Assembly (NCBI RefSeq): GCF_003001815.1
Contig: NZ_PVMZ01000012.1
Coordinates: 124,001 to 188,000, forward strand
Length of the DNA stretch: 64,000 nt
Direction of reading: 5' to 3'
Source: Actinoplanes italicus
GTDB taxonomy: Bacteria; Actinomycetota; Actinomycetes; Mycobacteriales; Micromonosporaceae
Numbering within the stretch: the stretch's first letter is position 1; each line of letters opens with the position of its first letter. Positions 1 through 10,700 of this stretch are shown in pieces. Under the pieces are notes generated by a model that was given only the letters and a program-made list of their open reading frames with translations, was not told the origin of the DNA and made no database searches. A program made the position numbers and the translations under genes.

Positions 1-385
1 GGCCGCGGGCCGGCAGCCCGTCCCACACCGCGAAGAGGTGGTCGCAACGGTCGACGAGGGCCTGACCGGCCGCGAGGTAGCCCTGGTCGGAGGGTTCGTC
101 GCAGGGCAGGGTGATCACCGTGGTGGCCGCCCGCACGAGGTCCTCGAATCGGGCCCGGCTGTCACCGGCCGCCAGCGAGCCCGCGTAGCCGGGCCACGGC
201 AGGACCGCCTCGAGGGCGCCCCCGGACGCGAGCACGTGGGCGGCGAACAGCTGGTCGGCACCGTCGGCGAGGCTCGACACCCCGAGCAGTCCGGCGCCGG
301 TGGGCAGCACCCGCCGCCAGTGGTCCATCGCGTGTTCGGCGATGCCCGGTGGAAGCACCCGGTGACCGGTGACACCGAACCGCAC
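1..385 (-). CDS. SLOG-like (Rossmann nucleotide-sensor) protein, N-terminal part only
   Basis: The first 128 codons of a gene that runs off the left edge. The start is a GTG at 385, chosen because a GGAGG (complement of 391-395) lies five bases upstream. The protein opens with VRFGVTGHR and continues with SLADGADQLFAA, EAVLPWPGY, a Pro-Ser-xx-Gly-Tyr-Leu-Ala-Ala-Gly stretch and VDRCDHLFAVWDGLPARG. A glycine-rich first strand, a DGAD segment and an alternating Rossmann-like pattern are what I know from SLOG/LOG-type proteins, which are thought to bind or process nucleotide ligands and often occur beside TIR or other effector genes. It lies 63 bp downstream of the TIR/WD40 gene on the same strand, so co-transcription is possible. 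The family call rests on motif memory; the ligand is unknown and the C-terminus is missing. Confidence 0.6.
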   Translation of the reverse strand, partial: MRFGVTGHRVLPPGIAEHAMDHWRRVLPTGAGLLGVSSLADGADQLFAAHVLASGGALEAVLPWPGYAGSLAAGDSRARFEDLVRAATTVITLPCDEPSDQGYLAAGQALVDRCDHLFAVWDGLPARG

Positions 386-448
386 ATTGACCTCCGTACG
401 AAAGCACTATGAAGATACGACTTCCGGGCCCGATCCGTGGTCCCGTCC

Positions 449-3400
449 TCAGCAGGTCGCGCGGTGCGGGAGTTCGGGGATGTAACGGGCCCATTCGTCG
501 GCGTCGAGTCCCCGGCCGCTGACCGTGCAGGCGTTGCGGACCGGATCGGCGGCCAGGTCCTTCGGCACCGTGACGTCCCAGTGCGTGATGTTCCTGGTCG
601 GGACATTGAGGCCGCCGCCGGTGGCCAGCGTGCGCCCGTCCGGGCTGAAGACCATGTAGAGGCTCTGCAGGTCGGGGTTCTTGAGGACGGCGTACCGCAG
701 TGGGGTGCCGGGATCGACGATGTCCCACAGCACCACGGAGTTGTTCATGCCCGAGGTCGCGATGGTGCGCCCGTCGGGGCTGAACGACGACCAGAGAACC
801 TGGCTGCTGAGGCCGGGCAGGACGCCGGTCCGGTGCGGCTGGGCCGGGTCGGCGACATCCCAGAGCATGGTGAGCCCTCTGTCGCTGGTGCCGACTGCCA
901 GGCTGCGCCCGTCCGGGCTGAACTCGAGCGAGGAGGCGCTGTAGCCGGGATTCTCGGTGGGCGGAACCGAGATCAGCCGTACCGGAGCGGATTTGTTCGT
1001 GATGTCGAACGTGGTGACGTTGAAACCCTCGCCGACCGCCATCGTCTTGCCGTCCGGGGTGAACGCGATGGACATCAGCAACCGTCGGAGGGGGAGTTCG
1101 ACGAGCTTGACGGGTCGCGTCCGGTCGGTCAGGTCCCACAGGGCGGTCTTGCCGTCGCCACGGCCGACGGCCATGGTCTTCCCGTCCGTGGTGAGCGCCG
1201 CCACCCAGACCGCCGCGGCTCCCACCTCCTCGATCCGGGACAGGACCCTGGGCTCGCCCGGCCGGCTGATGTCCAGGACGGTGAGCACGCCGACGGTGTT
1301 GAGGACGACCATGGTCCGGCCGTCGCTGCTGGTCATCATGCCTTCGAGCTCGCCGCTGCCCAGCGGCATGAGCGCACCGGGGACCGGCTTGGCGGGATCG
1401 GACAGATTCCACGACACGGCCGAACCGTCGCGTCCCGCGCCGATCAGCGATCGGCTGTCCGGCGCGAAGGCGAGCCCCATGAGCCGGTCCGGGAATGGGT
1501 TGGGAACGGTGGCGATCGGCTCCCGGGCGTATCGCCCGCGGATGTTCCACAGTGTCGCGGTCAGGCGGAAACCGGCGGTGGCCAGGACGCGCCCGTCCGG
1601 ACCGAAGGTCATCGACCGGACCGGGCCGCCCCGCGTGAGCATCTTGGCGACCTGTGCCGACATCCACGGCCACCCGCCGTTGGGTTCGACGCTCAGCACC
1701 GTCGTGGTGCCGTCGGAGTCGCCGATGGCCAGGCTGTTGCCGTCGGGGTTGAACGCGAGCGCCGTGTGGTCGGTGTCGCCCGGCCCGCCGGGCTCGGAGT
1801 CACCCTGCCGCGGCTCGGCCGGGTCGGTCAGGTCGTAGAGGTAGATGTAGTCGTAGGGGCCCTCGACGGCCACGATCGGCAGCTTCGGGTTGAACTCGAT
1901 GTCGCTCTCGCCGACCATGGTGCCGAAGTCGAAGGCGATCGTGGAGCGCCGCACCGGGGCGCTCCGGTCGGTCAGGTCCCAGACGTGGACCTTCTCGCCG
2001 CTGGTGACGGCGATCTTCGAATCCGGACCGAACTTCAGCGGGTACGCGCCGGTCAGTGTCGAGAGGGCGGCCGGCGCCGTGCCGGTGACGTCCCACAGGA
2101 CGGTGTTCTTGTCCCGGTTGCTGGTCGCGACGGTCTGCCCGTCCGGGCTGAAGTTCACCGCCGTGATCCCCGCGGCGTCGGTCAGCGGGGTCAGTTCCGC
2201 CGGAGCGGCCGGGTTCGTGACGTCCCACCGTGCCGCCTCCGGTCCGCCGTCGAAGGCCACGAGGGTCTTCCCGTCACGGCTGGCCGCCAGCGTCCGGTCG
2301 GCGGTCCCACCGCCGGGCAGCACGGTGATCCGGACCGGTCTGGCCGGTTCGGTCGTGTTCCACAGCGTCACCGCTCCGCCGCTGCCACTGGTGGCGATCA
2401 CCGCTCCGGCGAGCGCCTCGACATCGACCGCGTCGCTGAGGGAACCGGTGTACGGGGTCGACATGGCCAGGTGGCTGAGCTGCTCGCGGGTCGCCGGGTC
2501 GTCGTGCAGGCGCTGGGCGGCCGCGCCGAGCATGAGGGCCTTGCGCGGGTCGTCGGCGATCATCGCCCGGGCCCGTGCCATGAGCCGCTGGTTGATCACG
2601 ATGCGCTGCTGCAGTTCCGCGGCCTCCCGCTGACGACGGGCCTCCTCGGCGGCCTCCCGGGCGAGCTGCTCCTGCTTCTTGCGCTCCTCCTCGGCCTTGC
2701 GGGCCTGCTCCTGGTGGTACTTGGCGAGCCTCTCCTGCTCCTTGGCGCGGGCCGTGGCCTGATTCGCAAGTTCCTGCTGGTAGCGGGCGATCGCCTTCTG
2801 CTGCTCGGCGTTCTCCTTCTGGCGTTCCGCGTCGGCCTTCTGCTGGTCCGCGTCGGCCCGGTACCGCCGCGCCGCGTCCTGTTCCCGCCGCGCCTCGGCG
2901 GTGGCCTCCTCGGCCAGCGACTGCTGCACCTTCGCCTCGGCGGAGGCCTCCCGGGCGAGTGTCTGGTGCTCGACGGCCAGCTGTTCCTGGCGCCGGGTCT
3001 CGGCCTGCGCCGCCCGCGCCCGGTCCTCGTGCACCTTGGCGTTCTCCTGCTGGCGGTGCGACTCCTCGGTGGCCTGTTCGGCGGTGCTGCGCTGCTCCGA
3101 CGCCACCCGCTGCTGCAGCCGTGCCTCCTCGGCCGCGGCGTTGGCCCGGTCCGCGTACCGGACCGCGACGACGCCGGTCAGCGAGGCGACCAGGGTCAGC
3201 AGCACCAGCGTCGTCACGGCCACCGCAGACAGCCGCCGCGCCCGCCGGTGCTGCCGGACGTCCTCGCCCTCCAGCTCGTCCTTGCTCACCCCGTGCATCG
3301 GTGCGGCGAGCTGCGCGATGGCGTCGCGGAACCGGACGTGCTGCAGGTTGAGGTGCAGGTCGTCGCGGGCCCATCGCAGGTCCAGGAAGAGCGGCTCCTC

Positions 3401-3793
3401 GGCGAAGACGCCCCGCAGCGAGGTGGGCACCGCGGTCGACTCCGCCGTGAAGTCCCGGGCGGCGGGGTCCCAGTTCCACTCGCCGTCGGTCACCACCGGC
3501 AGGATGCGGTCCGGTGACTTCGTCGCGAGCCAGTGCTCGATCTCCCGGTTCACCCACGGCGAGTTCGCCGCCTCGGGCGACGCCAGCAGCACGAAGTGCC
3601 CCGAGCCGTCCAACGCCTCCTGGATCGACGTCCAGAGCTTCGGGGTGACCGCCAGCCCGGTCTGATCCCGGAAGATCCACAGGGCGCGACGGCGGTGCCA
3701 GGGCTTCGCCAATCGATGCAGACCCCGCTGTACGGCGGGCGCGAGCCGCCCGTCGGCGGCGTGGCTGTACGAGATGAACCCATCGAATGGCAT
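449..3793 (-). CDS. TIR domain / transmembrane / coiled-coil / WD40-repeat protein
   Basis: A protein of 1114 residues. The start is the ATG at 3793, because the TIR domain begins at once there (MPFDGFISYSHAAD); the reading frame is open upstream but has no domain. Residues 1-160 are TIR-like: FISYSHAAD, RDQTGL near 42, and ASPEAANSPWVNREIEHW near 71-88, where Glu84 sits like the catalytic glutamate of NAD-cleaving TIR domains. Residues 188-212 form one membrane helix. About 213-420 is a long charged coiled coil rich in Ala, Glu and Gln. From about 455 to the end are WD40-type blades, with repeated FSPDGRTLA and LWDVTDP-like strands. The likely topology is a cytosolic TIR domain anchored to the membrane with a WD40 sensor. 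Whether the domain cleaves NAD or only mediates binding cannot be told from sequence. The SLOG-like gene follows on the same strand. Confidence 0.88.
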   Translation of the reverse strand: MPFDGFISYSHAADGRLAPAVQRGLHRLAKPWHRRRALWIFRDQTGLAVTPKLWTSIQEALDGSGHFVLLASPEAANSPWVNREIEHWLATKSPDRILPVVTDGEWNWDPAARDFTAESTAVPTSLRGVFAEEPLFLDLRWARDDLHLNLQHVRFRDAIAQLAAPMHGVSKDELEGEDVRQHRRARRLSAVAVTTLVLLTLVASLTGVVAVRYADRANAAAEEARLQQRVASEQRSTAEQATEESHRQQENAKVHEDRARAAQAETRRQEQLAVEHQTLAREASAEAKVQQSLAEEATAEARREQDAARRYRADADQQKADAERQKENAEQQKAIARYQQELANQATARAKEQERLAKYHQEQARKAEEERKKQEQLAREAAEEARRQREAAELQQRIVINQRLMARARAMIADDPRKALMLGAAAQRLHDDPATREQLSHLAMSTPYTGSLSDAVDVEALAGAVIATSGSGGAVTLWNTTEPARPVRITVLPGGGTADRTLAASRDGKTLVAFDGGPEAARWDVTNPAAPAELTPLTDAAGITAVNFSPDGQTVATSNRDKNTVLWDVTGTAPAALSTLTGAYPLKFGPDSKIAVTSGEKVHVWDLTDRSAPVRRSTIAFDFGTMVGESDIEFNPKLPIVAVEGPYDYIYLYDLTDPAEPRQGDSEPGGPGDTDHTALAFNPDGNSLAIGDSDGTTTVLSVEPNGGWPWMSAQVAKMLTRGGPVRSMTFGPDGRVLATAGFRLTATLWNIRGRYAREPIATVPNPFPDRLMGLAFAPDSRSLIGAGRDGSAVSWNLSDPAKPVPGALMPLGSGELEGMMTSSDGRTMVVLNTVGVLTVLDISRPGEPRVLSRIEEVGAAAVWVAALTTDGKTMAVGRGDGKTALWDLTDRTRPVKLVELPLRRLLMSIAFTPDGKTMAVGEGFNVTTFDITNKSAPVRLISVPPTENPGYSASSLEFSPDGRSLAVGTSDRGLTMLWDVADPAQPHRTGVLPGLSSQVLWSSFSPDGRTIATSGMNNSVVLWDIVDPGTPLRYAVLKNPDLQSLYMVFSPDGRTLATGGGLNVPTRNITHWDVTVPKDLAADPVRNACTVSGRGLDADEWARYIPELPHRATC

Positions 3794-3875
3794 TGCCGCC
3801 CCCGCGGTCGGTGTGATCGACGGGGGACGATTCTCCACGGAGGTGGGCCACGGGTAAAGCCGGGTGGAAAGAGGA

Positions 3876-3908
3876 ACGCCCGGACCCGCGGTCAGCGGAT
3901 CCGGGCGT
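3876..3908 (-). terminator. Hairpin terminator after the membrane-protein gene
   Basis: A perfect 9-bp stem (3876-3884 with 3900-3908) continues, after one mismatch, into a 4-bp stem (3886-3889 with 3895-3898) around a 5-base loop. It lies just past the stop codon at 3923 on the minus strand and separates the RHS/membrane-protein pair from the TIR/WD40 gene. There is no long T-run, as is common in high-GC actinobacteria. Confidence 0.55.
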
Positions 3909-3922
3909 CCCGTCGTCACGTG

Positions 3923-4690
3923 CTAGAGACGGTCCTCCACGGTGAGACGGAGGTACCCGTCGTCACCCTGCAGCGATTCCATCGTGGACCCCTCGGCCGG
4001 CTCGACCCGGATCGAGAAGGCCTCGCCCTCGACCAGGTCGAGGACGAGTTCCGGGCTGCCGGTCCAGTCGATCAGGGCGCGGACCGTCCGGCTCCCCGGA
4101 GCGGCCTCGACCAGGAACTCGCCGCCGTGGCGGAGCTCGCCGACCTGTTCGCCGTCGATCTCCACCCGGTACGCCCGGAACCTGTCCCGGAACTTCACCG
4201 CCGGCCGGTAGAACCGGATGGCCACCGGCCCCGAGTACGACCCCTTCGGCTGCGGCGAGCGTGCCGGACGCGGGGCGGTGACCCGGCGTTCGGCACGGCT
4301 CGCCGGGGGTGCCACCGGCACCGCCGCCGCCCCGGTACGCAGGTGCGGCGGCACCGCGAAGTCGAACAGGGGCAGCCAGGCCACCAGCGGTAGCGAGCAG
4401 GCCAGCGCGCCACCCAGCAGGACCAGTGAACGGGCCAGCCACAGCGATCCGTCCGACGCACCGCCGACCTCGGCGATGTCGATGTAGATCACCCCGGCGA
4501 AGACTGAGGTCAACGCCAGGATCATCGGCAGCCAGGCCCGGTTGCGCCAGCGAACCTCACTGGCCGACCAGGTCCCGCGCCACCATGCCGTGGTCCGCGT
4601 CAGGTAGAACACGCAGACCAGGAGACCGATGACGACGCACCAGAATCCGAAGTCGGCGTACCAGATCGCCGGATCGCCATTGCTTTCCAT
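3923..4690 (-). CDS. Small membrane protein next to RHS gene (candidate immunity protein)
   Basis: A protein of 255 residues that I do not recognise as a named family. Three hydrophobic helices lie at about 12-30, 52-72 and 83-108. A Pro/Arg/Ala-rich linker (about 115-145) follows, then a C-terminal beta-type domain of about 100 residues with alternating strands (VKFRDRFRAYRVEIDG, GSRTVRALIDW, PELVLDLVEGEAFSIRVEP). The ATG at 4690 has GGAAGAG about ten bases upstream and lies 28 bp beyond the stop codon of the giant RHS gene, so the two are probably one transcript ending at the 3876-3908 hairpin. The position directly after a polymorphic-toxin-like gene, together with the membrane location, fits an immunity protein. 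That role is inference from position, not homology. Confidence 0.75.
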   Translation of the reverse strand: MESNGDPAIWYADFGFWCVVIGLLVCVFYLTRTTAWWRGTWSASEVRWRNRAWLPMILALTSVFAGVIYIDIAEVGGASDGSLWLARSLVLLGGALACSLPLVAWLPLFDFAVPPHLRTGAAAVPVAPPASRAERRVTAPRPARSPQPKGSYSGPVAIRFYRPAVKFRDRFRAYRVEIDGEQVGELRHGGEFLVEAAPGSRTVRALIDWTGSPELVLDLVEGEAFSIRVEPAEGSTMESLQGDDGYLRLTVEDRL

Positions 4691-4718
4691 CGTTCAGCAC
4701 TCTTCCGGTTGCGAGACG

Positions 4719-7700
4719 CTAATCGAACAGGGACCAGATCTTATCGACGGCCTTGTGTGCCAGACCGCCGCCGATCACACCGCCGACGGCGCCGCCGACG
4801 ATACCTCCCACCAGGGCTCCGACCGGGCCGCCGATCGCCGCACCCGCGAGTGCGCCCATCTTGGCTCCGGCCGCCGCTCCGGCGAGTGCTCCGGCGAGGT
4901 TGGCGCCACCGGCCGCGATGGCCTGCCCTCGGCTCTTCCCCTGTTCCATCTCGGTGTTGTAGACGTCCACGGCGCCCACGACGTTGAGGGCCAGACCGAT
5001 GCCGGGCACGACCTTCATGCCCTTCATGGACTGTTTGCCGAACGCGCTCGCTCCGAGCGGGATCCGTGGGGTGCGGAACTCCGCCGAACCGACCACGCCC
5101 TTGGCGAAGCCGTTCTTGTTGAACCACGTCTTCATCTTGAAGGCGTCCGCCTGGGTCGCCTTGTTCGAGTCGTAGAGGGCGTCGGCCATCCAGTGGTTCT
5201 TGAAGACGTTCGTGGCGTACTTGTTCTTCGCCACGTCCTCGGCGGCCATCTTCCCGGCCTCCGCGCCACCGGTCCATCCGTCGGTGATGGCACCGCATCC
5301 GGCCTGGTAGTAGGTGGCGACGGTGACCCAGGTGCACGGACCGGCGACACCGCCGCTCACCCCGCTGGCCAGCGGGTCCTTGAACTTCGGCTTCGGCGGG
5401 GGCGGGGGCAGGACCGGAGGCTTCGGCCGCGGGATCGGGACGTTGTACGACGGCGCGCCGCCGCCGGTGCTGGGCGTCCGCGATCCACCGGTGGTCGTCG
5501 AGCCGCTGCTCTTGCTGCCACCACCGTTGCCGTTGCCACTGCCGCTGCTGCCGCCACCGGTCTTCTTGCCGGTCGCGTCGCGGCCCGGGGCCCGATCCTC
5601 CGGGGGAAGCATCTTGCCGCCCGGGTCGCTGGACAGGATCGGGTTGCTGCCGGCGTAGGTGTAGCCGCCCAGCTGGTTCGGGTCGGACGGGTCGAGGACC
5701 GGGTCCGCGCTGATGAACCGTCCGAGGGCCGGGTCGTACTTGCGGGCGCCCAGATCGGAGTACCCGGTGGCCACGCTTTTCGGTTTACCGAGATAGCCGC
5801 GCGTCTGATCCGGCCATGGCGATGGATTCGCGGTGGTACGCGACTCACCGTACGGCTTCGTCTGCTGACGCGAGATCTGCTGGGTGGTGGTGTCCATGGC
5901 CAGCACACCGGTGCCGTGCCGGTCGTTGATCAGGTACTGGACGCCCCCGCCCGGCAGGGTGGACCGCACCGCGATGGCGTCGCTGTCGCCGCCGTGCGTG
6001 TAGGTGCGGACCGCGCCGAGGACCACCGCGGGCGTCACCGAGGTGTCCACGACGACCTGGGTGTCACCGGCGAACAGCGTGGTGCGGCCCGGGTCGCGGC
6101 GGATCAGCTGGTTGCCGTCCGCGTCGTACAGGTACTTGGTCACCGTGGAGCTGGCGCCGGTGGTGGTGACCTCGGCGAGCATGCCCTCGTCGTCCCACTT
6201 CAGGTTCTGCCCGTTACCGCTGGCGGCGGTCCTGGTGAGCAGGTTGCCCGAGACGTCGTAGACGAACGTGGTCGGATCCACGCCGGTCGTCGACGTGAGG
6301 GTGTGCGGCTGGGCGCCGGTGCGGTTGCAGCCGGTCGTGCAGCCGTTGGTGTAACCGGTGGTCACGTCCGCGCCACCGTTGGTGGAGTGCTCGACCATGC
6401 CGGTCCGGTTGCCGATGGCGTTGTAGCCGAACGACTGCCAGTAGGCGCCGGGCCCGGTCGCCAGCGTGCCGGCGGCCGGTTCGGCGGTGCCCGCGGCCGG
6501 GCAGGCGTCCTTGGCGGTCCACGCCTGCACCAGCCGGTTCAGGGCGTCGTAGCGGTAGCACTGCGTGTCGGTGAACGTGCTGCCGGTCTCGGACTGCTCG
6601 TTGACCACCGACAGCGGGTTGCCCGAGTCGTCGTACGAGTACTTCATCTCGTCGACGAGCGGGCCGATGCCCTGGCTGCGGTGCACGGTCCGGCCGGACA
6701 GGCGCAGCGTGTACTCGTCGTAGGAGTAGAGCACCTGGGCCTCGTTCGATGAGGCGCCCATGGTCACCCGGGACAGCTGACCGAAGTCGGTGTACAGGGT
6801 GCTGCCGATGTACGTCTCGATGCCGGCGGTCCGGGTCGGAGCACCGAGCAGGTTGCGTCCGTAGGAGATGGTTTCGCCGGGGAGACCGCCGACCGCGGGC
6901 GCCTCGTGCTGGGCCAGTGCCTCGGTGTCCTGCGTGTAGCGGAACTTGTTGGTGAACTCCAGCGGCAGCGGGCTCTCCACCGACGGCAGCGTGATCTTCT
7001 GCCCCAGCGGTTTGCCGAGCGTGCTGTAGCCGGTGTACGCGACGGTGTAGCCGCCGGTCACGCCGGACACGTACCGGGTCGTCGAGGTCGCCTTGCCGAT
7101 CCGGAGCGTGTCGTACTCGTACGACACGAATTTGAAGTTGTTCCTGGATTTGTTGACCCCGGTCAGCTTCCGGCCGGCCAGGTCGTGGGTGTAGGTCAGT
7201 TCGATGCCGCGGGCGTCCTTGGTGGCGATGGTGTTACCCGCGTCGTCGTACTTCGTGTAGAAGAGACCGGTGTCCGGATCGGACTGCGAGATCTCGCGAC
7301 CGCGCAGGTCGTACGTCCAGGACCAGGTCGTGTTGTCGGCACCGATGACCTTGGTACGCCGGCCGCTGTGGTCGTACTCGTACTTCGTGACGTTGGCCGT
7401 GCCGCCGGTGGCGGTGTACCCCGTCGTGTGGCTGCCGCCGATGGCCGGCGTGACGGTGTACTGCTTGAACTGCGTCAACCGGTCCCGCGCGTCGGTGACC
7501 TTGGTGTTGATGACGCCACCGGCCGGCGTGAACACGGTCTCGGTGTCACCCGTGTACGCCGTGCGGGTCTGCCACTTGGCCACACCCTTGTGGTGCTCGG
7601 TGACCCGGGTGGACTGGCCCAGCGCGTCGTAGTCGGTGGTCGTCGTGGCCGGGATCGAGACCTGCGAGAGACGGTCCGAGACCAGGCTGTCGGACGGGTT

Positions 7701-10700
7701 CCCGACCGCCGCGTAGGCGTTGTTGGTGAGCACGATCTGGCCGAGCGAGTCGTACTGGGTGTCGGAGACGACGACCGTGCCGTTCTCGCCGGTCTCCTGG
7801 GTCTCCAGCTTCCGCAGCATCGCGTCGTGGAGAACCTTGCTGACCCGGTACGCGGGCGCGTCCCCGAGCTCGGCGGCGTCGACGAGCGTCTTCGTGGTGG
7901 TGACGCTGGGCGAGGTGGCCGAGTTCTTGTACTCGTAGATCATGTTGGGCGGCGCGCCGTCCGCCTTGCTCTTGTTGGCGAGCCAGACCGCGGTGAGGCG
8001 GCCGAGCGAGTCGTACTTCATGGAGGTGACCCCGCCTGCGGCGTCGGTCTCGGTCATCACGTCGCCGCGGACCGGGTTGAGCACCTCGGTGGAGAGCTGA
8101 CACTCCTTGCTCGACGTGGTGACCGCCGAGCAGTCGGTGCCGGCCTGGACCTGCGTCACCGTGGTGACGGTGACCGGCAGTGCACCCGAGGCCGGAGTGC
8201 GCCTGGTGAACACCGTCCGGGCCAGGCTCGTCGTGCCGTCGGCGGCCTTCGAGTTCGGATTGCGGGTCTCGGAGGTCTTGCGGCCGTACCCGTCGTAGGT
8301 ACTCGTCGACGTGGTGAGGAACGCCGTGGCGGTGGCGCCCGTGGCGGTGGACGCCTCCTGCACCGCCGTGATGTCGCCACGGGTCGGGCGCGCCGGGTTC
8401 GTGGCACCGTTGACGGCGAACGGGTTGCCGTCGAACGACGACCGCGAGTGCGAGATCAGCGTGCCGGACGCGGTGGCCCCCGCGGTGGCGCAGTCCTGCT
8501 GCGTCACGATGACCTCGGCCGGCTTCACCACGGTGGCGGCGGTGCCGTCGAGATACTTCGTGAAGGTGCACTTGGCGACGTTGCCGGCCGCGCCGACCTC
8601 ACCGCGGTCCACGTTCTGTACCGCCATGCCCGTGGTGCTCTGGCCCAGCGTGGTGTTGTAGAACGTCCGGCTCTCGGTGGTGCGCCAGCCGTAGGACACC
8701 CGCTCCCGGGCGACCTCACGGAACGGCCGGACCATGTTGGCGGTCAGCGCCGGCAGCCCGTCACGCGAACGCGACGCGGTGGGGCCGATGGCGGTGGGGA
8801 CCGTCACCTTCGCGGAGTCGATCTCTCCGCCGACCCTGTCGAGCTTGACCACCTCGAACGTCTGACCGGCGAACCGGTTGTCGTCCGGGACCGAGATGGC
8901 GCCGTCGGTGCTGGTCAGGTTCTTCGCGGGGCGGGTCTTGCCGTCCGGCAGGGTGTCGCCGTTCATGCCCCGGAAGTAGTAGGTGGTCGACGAGGTCTTC
9001 TGGTCGTGAACGGGCTGGCCGTTGACGTAGTGGAAGACGGACGGGTCACCGGTACGCGTCTCCACCTCGCCGTAGCCACGGAACTGGCCCCAGGTCCGGT
9101 TCTTCTTCTTGACCAGCTCGTTGTCGTCGTAGTGCCAGGCCGCACCGCCCTTGTACAGGTATTCGGTGACCAGCTTGGGCTGGGTGCCGTCCTGGTAGGC
9201 GTTGTACTTGTCGATCGTGCTGACCCGCTTCACCGGGTGGGTGTAGAACCAGTCCAGCAGCGGCCGTGGCTGGCCCTCGGGCGCCCAGTACACCGGGAAG
9301 CAGGCGGTGGTGTTCGTGGAGGCGAACTCCTGCGCCTTGGTGTCCTTCTCGTCGTTCAGGTCGCTCGCCGGAACGCTGGAGCAGTTCGGCAGTTCGTAGT
9401 CGACGGTGGTCTCCGCACCGGCCTCGGACGTGACGTTGAGGATCCGGTTGTACTGCATCGGGGGCAGGCCCGGGACGGTGCCGACCCGGTTCGGCAGCTG
9501 GATCGGGTTGAAGCTGACCGTGCCGGCCGAGAGGTCCTTGTCGCCGCCGCCGAGCCGGTCGAGACCGGTGTGCTTGATGGACTCGAGCCACAGGGTCGGG
9601 GCGTGGTCGCCGCCGTCCGGGAAGGTCTGCACGAGGTCGTACCGGCTGACCGGCTTCATCGCGCCGTTGACCCGTGCCTGGGTGACGATCGAGGTGAGCC
9701 GCTTGCGCGACCAGAAGCTGGCGCCGAACTTGTCACAGTCCTTGCCGCTGACACAGTTCAGGTCGACCGGGGTGTCCGGCCAGTACTCCGGGTGGGAGTT
9801 GGTGAACTGCTCGTCGGTGCACTCGTTGCCGGCCGGGCGGCCGACGATGCAGCGCTCGTCGGTGTTGAAGACGATCTGCGCTGGTACGGCGGCCGAGAAG
9901 ATCGTCGACGCGCGCATGCCGTAGTCGATGCGCTTGAGGAAACCGTCACGGACGTACGAGACCGGCTTGTCCTTCTTCTTGTTCGCGCCGTACAGGCCCA
10001 TCTCCGGCGTGTAGAAGTACGCCGTGGCGTTGGTGTACGGGTCGACCACGTAGTCGAGGTTGAACCGGTATCCCAGGGTGCACGCGGTGTCGCCGAAGTC
10101 GCCGGTGGGGCAGTCGCTCACACCGCCGTTCGCCTTGTAGACCGGCATGGTCCAGACCGATCTGGTCTCCTCCTCGCCGGTCGCCCAGCCGGGCAGCCGG
10201 TTGAGGCCGAAGTAGTACTGGACGCCCTCGATGGTGACCCGGAAGTGCTCGCCGTTCTTGGTGCCGTTGGTGGCACCGCTCAGCCGCTCGATCTTCGTCT
10301 TGGAGTCGTCCTCGGCCGGGCGGAACGTCTTGGTGTCGTCGTCGTAGACGATCTGGGTCGACGAGCCGTCCAGCGACAGCGTGAGCAGCTGTCCGGCCCA
10401 GCAGACGTCACCGCTGCCGGTGGGCGCCCCGGAGTCCTTGACGTCCCGGCACCCCTTGTAGGTGCGCTCGATGTAGTGCTCGCTGCTCTTCCAGCCGTCG
10501 CCGATCCAGGACGACTGGTTGTTCGTCGCGGACGTCCGCGCGTCCACCGAGCTGGAGCTGTAGGACAGCTCGATCTCCGGTGCGGCGCCACCGAGCGGCG
10601 GCGGCGCGCTGATCGGGTACTTGTAGGTGAACGCGCCGGTGCTGCCGCCGCCGGACCACGAGCCGCCGGCCGAGAGGCTGGTGGCCGAGAAGTCACCGCT

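Noticed and set aside
437..3517. A 1026-codon plus-strand open frame opposite the TIR/WD40 gene
   Set aside because: Antisense shadow; the hydrophobic Leu/Val runs are the reverse of the coiled-coil codons.
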